In this document: piece by piece, positions 1 to 5,898 of the stretch
Position numbering within the stretch: position 1 is the stretch's first letter
Layout: each line of letters opens with the position of its first letter
From: CAYJAQ01 sp964368275
GTDB taxonomy: Bacteria; Bacillota_I; Bacilli_A; ML615J-28; CAG-313
Reading direction: 5' to 3'
DNA: 10,231 bases
Assembly (NCBI GenBank): GCA_964368275.1
Contig: CAYJAQ010000044.1
Span: 1-10,231 of the forward strand
Notes under the pieces: generated by a model
The model's database searches: none
The model's input: only the letters and a program-made list of their open reading frames with translations
Told to the model about the DNA's origin: nothing
Translations under genes and position numbers: made by a program

Positions 1-701
1 ATTACAACGCTGAATGGGGTCGCTTTATTTCACCTGATTCAATTGATTATTTAGACCCTGAATCAATCAACGGATTAAATCTTTATAGCTATTGTGGGAA
101 TGATCCGATTAATAGAATCGATCCTACTGGACATTTTTGGGATACAGTGTTTGATATCTTATCAATTGGTTGGAGTGCATATGATTTTATTAAAGATCCG
201 TCATGGGAAAATTTTGGATGGTTAGTTTTGGATTTGGGTTTTGCAGTAATTCCTTTTCTTACTGGCAGCAGCGTCATGAAAGCTGCTGCAAAATTGGATG
301 ATGTAAGTGACATTGGTGGCTATATGAATAAATTTGATAATGTATATGATTCAATTGTCATTGGTAATGATATGGGAAGAGTTACGAATTTAGCTCTTGA
401 CACTGGTTCAATGATTTATGATGGATATAAACCATTGAATACATTATATGCAATGGGAAAAATTGATGATATAACTGATTCAATGAGATATGCTGCAAAA
501 GTAGACAATGCAAGATTCATTATCGATAAATTTAATGCTGGATATAAAATTATTAATGCAGGAAGTGATGGAAGGGGTTTTATCAAAATGATGAAATCAG
601 CTTATGGAATGGAATTAAAAATTTTATATAGACTAAAAATAGGTAACAATCTTCATAAAGCATGGTGGATAATTAATTCAGGAAGAAGAATAGCATGGTA
701 G
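1..701 (+). CDS. RHS-repeat protein, C-terminal part (5' end outside window), with polymorphic-toxin-like tip
   Basis: The gene enters from the left edge; the frame is read from base 3 and is open to the TAG at 699-701, giving 232 visible residues. The GTG at 147 is an internal Val codon, not the start. Residues 1-43 carry the classic RHS-associated core: GRFISPD, then NLYSYCGNDPINRIDPTG, ending at base 131. RHS proteins are large secreted or surface shells that enclose a C-terminal toxin, cut off after this core. The tip here (bases 132-698, about 189 residues) begins with a hydrophobic helical stretch (WSAYDFIKDPSWENFGW, then a segment through PFLTG) that resembles linkers often seen after RHS cores. 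The last 60 or so residues are basic and aromatic (NLHKAWWIINSGRR) and show no nuclease, deaminase or ADP-ribosyltransferase motif that I recognise. The next gene overlaps its end and may be its immunity gene. The RHS assignment is firm; toxin activity is inference. Confidence 0.85.
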   Translation, partial: YNAEWGRFISPDSIDYLDPESINGLNLYSYCGNDPINRIDPTGHFWDTVFDILSIGWSAYDFIKDPSWENFGWLVLDLGFAVIPFLTGSSVMKAAAKLDDVSDIGGYMNKFDNVYDSIVIGNDMGRVTNLALDTGSMIYDGYKPLNTLYAMGKIDDITDSMRYAAKVDNARFIIDKFNAGYKIINAGSDGRGFIKMMKSAYGMELKILYRLKIGNNLHKAWWIINSGRRIAW

Positions 702-1102
702 AAAACAAAATAATTCAAACAATTTATTTAAGGCTGAAAAAATATTTATGTGAAGAAAATATCAAATTTTATCCAAGTAATAATTTGTTAAAATTTGTTA
801 TAGAGTTTAAAGATTGTTATATTGAAATACTTTTTCATTATATTGATAATTTTTATCAAATTAGAATTGAAAATAGGCATATAAATCAATTACAATATGT
901 TATTTTTTTAACTAAATCAAAAGCATTTCATAAAGACATTCAATGCAACCTAAAAGAAAATAATTTTAAACAAAAATCGTTTGAAAATCATATGGCTTGT
1001 TTTGCCAATATTTTAAGTAATATACTAGATAGTCAAGATAAATTAATTTACTTAGAGGAAAAATATAGTCCCAATCTAAAATTTGATGGAATTTATATTT
1101 AA
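695..1102 (+). CDS. Hypothetical protein, candidate immunity protein for the RHS tip
   Basis: A 135-residue protein that I do not recognise. Its ATG lies inside the last codons of the RHS gene (7-bp overlap), and a purine-rich ribosome site, GGAAGAAG at 681-688, stands 6 bases upstream, so the two genes are likely translationally coupled. The protein has no signal peptide and no clear membrane segment. It is rich in Lys, Asn, Ile and aromatic residues, with alternating hydrophobic strands around residues 28-62 (KFVIEFKDCYIEILFHYI, YQIRIEN) and a helical region near residues 90-125. A small cytoplasmic alpha/beta protein directly behind an RHS toxin tip is the standard position of an immunity gene, which is the only basis for that role. 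The codon use is very AT-rich, even against this background, as is common in cassette genes. Confidence 0.7.
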   Translation: MVENKIIQTIYLRLKKYLCEENIKFYPSNNLLKFVIEFKDCYIEILFHYIDNFYQIRIENRHINQLQYVIFLTKSKAFHKDIQCNLKENNFKQKSFENHMACFANILSNILDSQDKLIYLEEKYSPNLKFDGIYI

Positions 1103-1341
1103 TAATATTTATTATATATAAATGAACTTCGTACTAACTAAGAATTCATCAATAAAGATAAAACATTAGTTTAAGGATTGGTCTTTCTTTATTAAAAAAT
1201 TGCAACAAAACTAAATGAGTACTGATATTGAGTTTTTATAAAAAGGATGCGTACTTTATAGAACTTAATGAAAAATGTAATTAATTTAGAAAGTCTTATT
1301 GAAAAATTTATTATTAATTAAGACAAATACTTAAGACACTA

Positions 1342-1377
1342 AGAGCAACTACTAAAGCATGGTAGCTGCTCTTTTTT
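1342..1377 (+). terminator. Rho-independent terminator downstream of the RHS/immunity pair
   Basis: AGAGCAACTACT (1342-1353) pairs with GGTAGCTGCTCT (1360-1371) across a short loop, with one A/C mismatch and one G-T pair. A run of six T (1372-1377) follows directly. It sits just ahead of the next promoter and so insulates the yhbD operon from read-through. Confidence 0.8.
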
Positions 1378-1387
1378 ACTATATTTA

Positions 1388-1416
1388 TTGACAACGTAAC
1401 AATGTTATGGTATAAT
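1388..1416 (+). promoter_or_regulatory. Sigma-A type promoter of the yhbD operon
   Basis: Perfect -35 TTGACA (1388-1393) and perfect -10 TATAAT (1411-1416), separated by 17 bp. Transcription should begin near 1423, leaving a leader of about 24 bases before the ATG at 1447. The GAGAGG at 1435-1440 is the ribosome site, 6 bases from the start codon. Confidence 0.88.
1393..1411 (+). promoter_or_regulatory. Dyad in the promoter spacer, candidate operator for the YhbD-like regulator
   Basis: An 11-bp perfect palindrome-like core, TAACAATGTTA (1397-1407), is centred at 1402 in the middle of the 17-bp spacer. Outer positions pair partly (1395 with 1409, 1393 with 1411). MerR-family proteins usually bind dyads lying between the -35 and -10 elements, and the first gene downstream encodes a MerR-like helix-turn-helix, so autoregulation is plausible. 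Binding itself is inferred. Confidence 0.5.
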
Positions 1417-1446
1417 AATTTTAAATGAAACAATGAGAGGCAAAAA

Positions 1447-2019
1447 ATGATATCAAAAAAAGAGTTATTAAAAGAAATGAATATATCTTATGGCCAATTG
1501 TATCGTTGGAAACGAGAAGGCCTAATACCGGATGAGTGGTTTAATAAACAAGCTGTTTCAACGGGACAAGAAACTTTTTTTAAGAGAGATTTAATTATTC
1601 CACGCATTAATAAGATATTAGAATTAAAAGATAAATATCAATTAGAAGAATTACGATCATTTTTTGAACCAGACTGGAGTAAACGAGCATTCACGATAAG
1701 AGAAGCAGTAGTTATTGAAGAGATTGATCCTTTTATTTTGCGAATATATATGCAGCACCATGCTACAGTGAATATATATGAGTTAGCTATTCTTTATATA
1801 TTCTCCGAAAATAAAGATGTTTTAACTTTTGAAGAATACGAAAACGATGACTTTACGCAAGTTGCAGATACTTCACATTACTTATATATTCTTCATTTTG
1901 ATAGGTACTTTATAATGATTGGCAGCAATAGTGTTGTAATAGATAAAAAGTTAGAAGTATATAAAAAATATAAATTAGAAGATGTGGTAAGTAAAATAGC
2001 ACTTTCCTTGAAGGAGTAG
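1447..2019 (+). CDS. yhbD: YhbD-family MerR-like transcriptional regulator (DUF4004)
   Basis: A 190-residue cytoplasmic protein. Its N-terminus (residues 1-50: ISKKELLKEMNISYGQLYRW, then KREGLIPDEWF and GQETFF) closely resembles Bacillus YhbD and is a MerR-type winged helix-turn-helix. The KREGLIP segment corresponds to the wing that follows the recognition helix. Residues 50-75 form the helix that typically follows (ILELKDKYQLEELRSFF). The C-terminal half lacks the Cys or His ligands of metal-sensing MerR proteins, so the signal it senses is unknown. In Bacillus subtilis the homologous gene precedes the bactofilin genes yhbE/yhbF; here too a bactofilin-like gene follows, after a 2-bp gap. 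A dyad in its own promoter suggests autoregulation. Family assignment is strong; target and ligand are not known from the sequence. Confidence 0.85.
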   Translation: MISKKELLKEMNISYGQLYRWKREGLIPDEWFNKQAVSTGQETFFKRDLIIPRINKILELKDKYQLEELRSFFEPDWSKRAFTIREAVVIEEIDPFILRIYMQHHATVNIYELAILYIFSENKDVLTFEEYENDDFTQVADTSHYLYILHFDRYFIMIGSNSVVIDKKLEVYKKYKLEDVVSKIALSLKE

Positions 2020-2021
2020 AA

Positions 2022-2594
2022 ATGGAAAATATAAGAATAAATGGTATAAGCGTCATTAATGGTGGCGAATATGATAGTGTAAAGATTTTTGGCAGTGTTA
2101 AAGTATTAAACTCAGTGAAAGCCAACGAGTTTATTACTAATGGTAGAGCTAATGTTTTAGGCTCGGTTACTACTATTGAATATAAAAGTGGTGGTTCAAG
2201 TAAAATTGAAGGTGACTTAAAAGCAGGCACAATAAAATCTAGTGGAGCAATTAAAATTCAAGGTGAATGCTCGGCTGATTTGTTTGTAGCAAGAGGCTCG
2301 GTAAATATCGATGGTGATTGTAATATTGATACCATTGATGCTAAACTTACCGGTGGAACATTTCATAATATATATGGCGATAACTTAACTATTATGAGTG
2401 ATGAATTTTGGACAAATTCAATTTATGTAAAAGATATTGAAGCTACTAAGATTAGATTAAAAAATGTATATGCAAATGTTGTGCGCGGCGATAATATTAT
2501 TATTGAAGCAGGTTGCAAAATTGATGTAGTTGAATATTCTAGTACTATTCAAATTAGCCAAAAGGCTAAAATTAATCGTGTTATTAAAAATTAA
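2022..2594 (+). CDS. Bactofilin-like polymer-forming cytoskeletal protein (YhbE/YhbF type)
   Basis: A 190-residue protein with no signal peptide or membrane segment. Most of it (about residues 3-140) is a run of short beta strands separated by Gly, Asn or Asp turns, for example VKIFGSVKVLNSVKA, KIEGDLKAGTIKSSGAIKI, and GSVNIDGDCNIDTIDA. This is the right-handed beta-helix pattern of bactofilins, which assemble into filaments without nucleotide and often attach to the membrane. The second half (residues 140-190) continues the strand pattern less regularly. It lacks the Pro-rich disordered tails of many bactofilins. AAGGAG at 2011-2016, five bases before the ATG, sits at the end of the yhbD gene, so translation is probably coupled. 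In B. subtilis two such genes follow yhbD; here a single one is followed by membrane-protein genes, which might anchor or respond to the polymer (inference). Confidence 0.75.
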   Translation: MENIRINGISVINGGEYDSVKIFGSVKVLNSVKANEFITNGRANVLGSVTTIEYKSGGSSKIEGDLKAGTIKSSGAIKIQGECSADLFVARGSVNIDGDCNIDTIDAKLTGGTFHNIYGDNLTIMSDEFWTNSIYVKDIEATKIRLKNVYANVVRGDNIIIEAGCKIDVVEYSSTIQISQKAKINRVIKN

Positions 2595-2606
2595 TGGAGG
2601 AAAATA

Positions 2607-3053
2607 ATGGAAAACAAAAAAACAACTATTAACGTAAATGGTGAAGAAATCGATGTAGATTTTGAAACTATGGATGCAGAAGAAGCAGAAAAAATGGGAA
2701 TCTATATCAAAAAAGATAAAGAATCAAAGGATGCTCAAGCACGGAGAAAAGCTAAAAAAATAAAAAATAAGATAATGGGTGTTGTACCACTACTAGCGCT
2801 TATGGCATTTTTCTTGTTAGGATTTTTAGCAGATGCTTGGAGTTGGTGTTGGTTAGTCTTTTTAGCAATTCCTATTTTTGCGATTATCTTAAATATTTCA
2901 TCGAAAAATTTAAAAGGACAAATATATTCAATGATTACCCTAGCTGTCATTGCTAGTATCCTTGTTATTGGATTTACTATTCCAGGTGGCTGGAGTTGGA
3001 GTTGGGTTCTAATTTTTATTATTCCAATTGTGTCAATTATTATAGAGGCTTAA
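2607..3053 (+). CDS. Uncharacterised four-helix membrane protein with an internal duplication
   Basis: A 148-residue protein of unknown family. Residues 1-55 are charged and hydrophilic: a small strand-turn-strand start (TINVNGEEIDVDFE), an acidic stretch, then a Lys/Arg-rich segment (residues 41-55) that should stay in the cytoplasm by the positive-inside rule. Four membrane segments follow at about 57-75, 79-96, 106-124 and 129-147. The second and fourth begin with a matching Trp-rich motif, AWSWCWLVFLAIPIF and GWSWSWVLIFIIPIV, which points to duplication of a two-helix hairpin. GGAGG at 2596-2600 is the ribosome site. The gene lies 12 bp after the bactofilin-like gene and 1 bp before the next membrane protein, so it belongs to the same operon; a link to bactofilin anchoring is possible but unproven. 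Confidence 0.75.
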   Translation: MENKKTTINVNGEEIDVDFETMDAEEAEKMGIYIKKDKESKDAQARRKAKKIKNKIMGVVPLLALMAFFLLGFLADAWSWCWLVFLAIPIFAIILNISSKNLKGQIYSMITLAVIASILVIGFTIPGGWSWSWVLIFIIPIVSIIIEA

Positions 3054-3054
3054 A

Positions 3055-3852
3055 ATGAATGATAAGAAAACTCAAGAAGCATTAGATTCGGCTTTTGAAA
3101 AACAAAAACCTAAACTAGTGTTCCCCATTTTTAATACTGTTTTTGCGATAGCATTTATGGCACTATTAATATACTGGAGTACTGTAAAAGATTTAAATCC
3201 GTATATCTTAAATGGCTGTATCTTTTTGCTAACATTGTTTATAGCGGCTTCTTGGTATAACAGTTATTTTAGTAAAAAAAGAGCACGCAAAGAAATATAC
3301 AATTTTCAAGAAGAAACCGAGTTATTACTAAAACATCTTCAGACACTAAAGAATAAAACTATTCATGAAGTGGTTATTCCTGCTAGTATTGTTTGCACAT
3401 ACAAAGAAGGGGAGTACATCGCTCCTACTACTTCATTTAATATCGAAAGTAAAACATTTGAACCTACGATATTAGAAGGAATTCAACTTCATTTAGGTGT
3501 TACTTGTGCTGGCCTTATGGTTGATGCGAATAGCAAGAAAGTACTCGGTGTATCAGGTATGGCACCGTGTTCTGTCTGGCTTTACCGAAAGTTAACACCA
3601 CCTACCGGCAAACCCGCTCAAGCCTTTATTGATTTTAATGGATACACAGCTAATAAAAATAGTGTGTTTAAATACATGAAACATCAAGATGTATATTATG
3701 ATCAAAAAACTGGTTGGCTTTGTTTTGGTGAACGGCGTAGTACTAAAATAGATGATAGTATTGCAATAGCTGAGAATGTAATCATGGTTTTAAGAGAACA
3801 AGAACTAGTATCTTTGTGGATAAAAATAGAACCTAATCTAAAAATATCATAA
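3055..3852 (+). CDS. Uncharacterised membrane protein with large C-terminal soluble domain
   Basis: A 265-residue protein that I do not recognise. A short Lys-rich N-terminus is followed by two membrane segments at about residues 21-41 and 50-68, then a basic stretch (KKRARKE, residues 74-80) that predicts both ends face the cytoplasm. Residues 80-101 look like a short amphipathic or coiled helix. The remaining 165 residues form a soluble domain with Gly- and aromatic-rich strands (EGIQLHLGVTCAGLMVD, GWLCFGERR) and four Cys at 114, 151, 172 and 223, not arranged as a known metal site. The ATG follows the previous stop by one base, with AGAGG at 3044-3048 as ribosome site. It is the last gene of the yhbD operon; a terminator starts 7 bases after the stop. 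Confidence 0.75.
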   Translation: MNDKKTQEALDSAFEKQKPKLVFPIFNTVFAIAFMALLIYWSTVKDLNPYILNGCIFLLTLFIAASWYNSYFSKKRARKEIYNFQEETELLLKHLQTLKNKTIHEVVIPASIVCTYKEGEYIAPTTSFNIESKTFEPTILEGIQLHLGVTCAGLMVDANSKKVLGVSGMAPCSVWLYRKLTPPTGKPAQAFIDFNGYTANKNSVFKYMKHQDVYYDQKTGWLCFGERRSTKIDDSIAIAENVIMVLREQELVSLWIKIEPNLKIS

Positions 3853-3858
3853 ATAAGT

Positions 3859-3893
3859 GTCCCTCTTTACTTAAGAGGGGCTTCTTTTCTTTG
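3859..3893 (+). terminator. Rho-independent terminator of the yhbD operon
   Basis: GTCCCTCTT (3859-3867) pairs with AAGAGGGGC (3873-3881), nine pairs including one G-T, across a 5-base loop. A T-rich tail, TTCTTTTCTTT, follows. It separates this operon from the apbE-suf operon. Confidence 0.88.
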
Positions 3894-3935
3894 TTATAAA
3901 TTATTTGCATATCAAGTGCGTATTAAGCTAAAAAA

Positions 3936-3944
3936 TGATATAAT
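3936..3944 (+). promoter_or_regulatory. Extended -10 promoter of the apbE-suf operon
   Basis: TGATATAAT gives a perfect TATAAT (3939-3944) with the extended -10 TG one base upstream. No good -35 hexamer stands at 16-18 bp (GTGCGT at the 17-bp position), as expected for an extended -10 promoter. The start site would be near 3951, giving a leader of under 20 bases, so no room for a riboswitch exists downstream of it. Confidence 0.65.
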
Positions 3945-3955
3945 AATAAAAAGAG

Positions 3956-3963
3956 AAGGAGGG
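3956..3963 (+). promoter_or_regulatory. Strong ribosome binding site of apbE
   Basis: AAGGAGGG matches the full anti-Shine-Dalgarno sequence and stands 5 bases before the ATG at 3969. It fixes the start and keeps the lipoprotein signal peptide intact. Confidence 0.85.
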
Positions 3964-3968
3964 AAAAG

Positions 3969-5075
3969 ATGAAAAGAATTTGGTTAACAATTCTCATTTT
4001 ATTTTTGACTTTATCCCTAACTGCTTGTAATAAAACTTTAGTTGCTAGAAAAGAATATCATGGCTATTTAGATACATCAAGTTTTGTTATTGTAGAGTAT
4101 TCAAAACAAAAGGCTAAGCAAGTTGAGTTGGATTTAAATAATGTTTCTGAAATATTACTAGAGGTAGAAAAAGAATTCTCCGTTAGTCAAACAATATATA
4201 TGAAGCAACAAAATATTGACAAATCCACCACAATGCTAATCAATGAGCGAAGTGGTCAAAAAATATCAACAAAGGTTAGCGATAATTTTTTAAAATTATT
4301 AAAAATTGCCAATGAAGTTTCAACTCTTTCTGATGGAGCATTTGATGTAACAATAGGCGCATTAACTGATTTGTGGGAAATATCTAAAAAAGCAGAATTT
4401 TGTATGGATGGTTCTGAAAGCATTTCTAGTTATTGCACTATACCAAAAGAAGTAGAAATAGAAGAGGCAAAATCCTTAGTTGATTATCGTATGCTAGAAA
4501 TAGACGAAAATGATAAGACAGTTTATTTGCCCATTGAAGGAATGAAACTAGATTTTGGTGGTATTGCGAAAGGTTTTGCTGCCGATTTAATCAAAGAATT
4601 TTTACTTTCTGCTGGGTATAATTTCTTTATTATAAACCTTGGTGGTAATGTAGTAATTCAAGGAGATAGTGTAACGCAACCTGAAGGAGTTTCTACAGTT
4701 GTAACTAACCCTTTCGGTGGAGAACCGTTAGTTAAGTTTATCACCACAAATGCATCAGTAGTTACCTCAGGTACTTATGAGAGATATATAATAAGTGGCA
4801 ACAAGAAATATCATCATATCTTAAATCCGATTACGGGGTATCCAGTTAATACAAATTTACTCTCTGTTACGATTATTGGAGAAAGTTCAGCAATGTGTGA
4901 TGCTCTTTCCACGGCCTTATTTTCATTAGGCAAAGATGATAGCTTTGCATATTTAAATAAATCTGATTTACTAGATGGAATCTTTATCGATGAAGATAAG
5001 AATATTTTTACGACTTTTGATGTAACAAAGAGTGCTGGTTTTACAAATGATTTTTCACTAACAATTGAAGAATAA
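3969..5075 (+). CDS. apbE: FAD:protein FMN transferase, ApbE-family lipoprotein
   Basis: A 368-residue secreted lipoprotein. Residues 1-20 are a type II signal peptide with lipobox LTAC; Cys20 would carry the lipid, putting the protein on the outer face of the membrane. ApbE cleaves FAD and attaches FMN to Thr or Ser of target flavoproteins. Family motifs appear in order: DGAFDVTIGAL (122-132), LDFGGIAKGFAAD (194-206), NLGGNV (223-228), TSGTYERY (266-273), YHHILNPITGYP (281-292) and CDALSTALFSLG (310-321), where the Asp and Thr belong to the usual Mg/FAD site. Length is normal for the family. The stop is 13 bp before sufC with no terminator between, so the gene is co-transcribed with the suf genes. 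No flavoprotein target lies in this window. Salmonella ApbE was first linked to Fe-S metabolism, which makes the pairing notable. Confidence 0.93.
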   Translation: MKRIWLTILILFLTLSLTACNKTLVARKEYHGYLDTSSFVIVEYSKQKAKQVELDLNNVSEILLEVEKEFSVSQTIYMKQQNIDKSTTMLINERSGQKISTKVSDNFLKLLKIANEVSTLSDGAFDVTIGALTDLWEISKKAEFCMDGSESISSYCTIPKEVEIEEAKSLVDYRMLEIDENDKTVYLPIEGMKLDFGGIAKGFAADLIKEFLLSAGYNFFIINLGGNVVIQGDSVTQPEGVSTVVTNPFGGEPLVKFITTNASVVTSGTYERYIISGNKKYHHILNPITGYPVNTNLLSVTIIGESSAMCDALSTALFSLGKDDSFAYLNKSDLLDGIFIDEDKNIFTTFDVTKSAGFTNDFSLTIEE

Positions 5076-5088
5076 TGAGGTGTAATAT

Positions 5089-5898
5089 ATGTCAAAATTA
5101 CAAATAATTAATTTACATGTCACAATAGATGACAAAGAAATTCTAAAGGGTGTTAATCTAGAAATGAATACTGGAGAATACCATGTTATTATGGGGCCTA
5201 ATGGAACTGGCAAATCAACGCTAGCTTCAACAATTATGGGGCATTATAAATATCAAGTCACTGAAGGATCAATTCTTTTAGATGGCGAAGATGTTCTAAA
5301 AATGACAGTTGATGAAAGAAGCCGAAAAGGTTTGTTTTTAGCAATGCAGTATCCAAGCGAAATTACTGGAGTTACTAATTCAGAGTTTATAAAGGCTGCC
5401 GTCCAAGCACGTTTACCAGAAGATGAGAGAATTTCTTTATTTAAGTTCATCAAAACATTAGATAAAGCTACTAATGAATTGAAAATGAATTCTGATTTAC
5501 CACATCGTTATGTTAATGTCGGTTTTTCAGGGGGCGAAAAGAAACGAAATGAAATATTGCAAATGAAGATCTTAAAACCAAAGTTTGCTCTATTAGACGA
5601 GATTGATTCAGGTCTTGATGTTGATGCTTTACGCATTGTTGGCGAAAATATCAACGATATGAAGAGCGAAGATTTTGGCGCCTTAGTCATAACTCATTAT
5701 GAAAGATTACTTGATTATATTAAACCTGACTTTGTACATATTCTTATTAACGGGAAAATTGTAATGTCAGGTGGAAAAGAATTAATTGAAAAGGTCGACC
5801 AAGATGGATACGATTGGATTCGAAAAGAATTAGGTATTGAAATTGCTACTAATAAAAAGACAGTAACATCACTTGGTACTTGTGCGGTAAAAAAATAA
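5089..5898 (+). CDS. sufC: Fe-S cluster assembly ATPase SufC
   Basis: A 269-residue cytoplasmic ABC-type ATPase that drives the SufBCD scaffold. Walker A GPNGTGKST is at 36-44, the Q-loop Gln at 87 (AMQYPSEITG), the ABC signature FSGGEKKR at 146-153 (within the SufC-specific NVGFSGGEKKRNEILQM), Walker B FALLDEID at 166-173 followed by SGLDVDAL, and the switch His at 203 (ITHYERLLDYIKPD). These match SufC rather than a transporter ATPase, and there is no membrane partner. The protein is slightly longer than usual, with a short tail after residue 250 ending SLGTCAVKK. GAGGTG at 5077-5082 is the ribosome site. Its stop codon shares one base with the sufD start, so translation is coupled. Confidence 0.97.
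   Translation: MSKLQIINLHVTIDDKEILKGVNLEMNTGEYHVIMGPNGTGKSTLASTIMGHYKYQVTEGSILLDGEDVLKMTVDERSRKGLFLAMQYPSEITGVTNSEFIKAAVQARLPEDERISLFKFIKTLDKATNELKMNSDLPHRYVNVGFSGGEKKRNEILQMKILKPKFALLDEIDSGLDVDALRIVGENINDMKSEDFGALVITHYERLLDYIKPDFVHILINGKIVMSGGKELIEKVDQDGYDWIRKELGIEIATNKKTVTSLGTCAVKK

Larger units (their letters stand above)
1103..1446 (+). other. Gene-free AT-rich interval between the RHS module and the yhbD operon
   Basis: No reading frame of useful length with a ribosome site is visible on either strand up to about 1340. The stretch contains short imperfect repeats, for example GTCTTA at 1293-1298 facing TAAGAC at 1319-1324, with a further TTAAGAC at 1331-1337. The right end holds a terminator and the yhbD promoter, listed separately. 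Decayed gene remnants, as often found downstream of RHS loci, would fit but no protein match can be made out. Confidence 0.6.

Noticed and set aside
147..149. GTG as start of a separate 184-residue protein
   Set aside because: The same frame is open to the left edge and encodes an unmistakable RHS core directly before it, so this is an internal Val codon.
1151..1193. AATAAAGA and TCTTTATT as a second terminator stem after the immunity gene
   Set aside because: The stem is only eight AT-rich pairs, the loop is about 27 bases, and no T run follows.
1735..2230. Minus-strand open frames such as 1910-2230, and others opposite the suf and apbE genes
   Set aside because: They lie opposite well-supported genes, have no ribosome sites, and encode no recognisable proteins; they are antisense shadows.
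3894..3968. FMN riboswitch or other leader RNA ahead of apbE
   Set aside because: The leader from the predicted start site is under 20 bases, and the whole intergenic gap has no structured elements beyond the upstream terminator.
5017..5047. Internal promoter at the end of apbE for sufC (TTGATG, then TACAAA)
   Set aside because: The spacing is 19 bp and both boxes are poor; such matches are expected by chance in sequence this AT-rich.
5880..5897. TTG at 5880 as the sufD start
   Set aside because: It lies within the sufC coding end, has no better ribosome site, and the ATG at 5898 gives the normal TAATG coupling.
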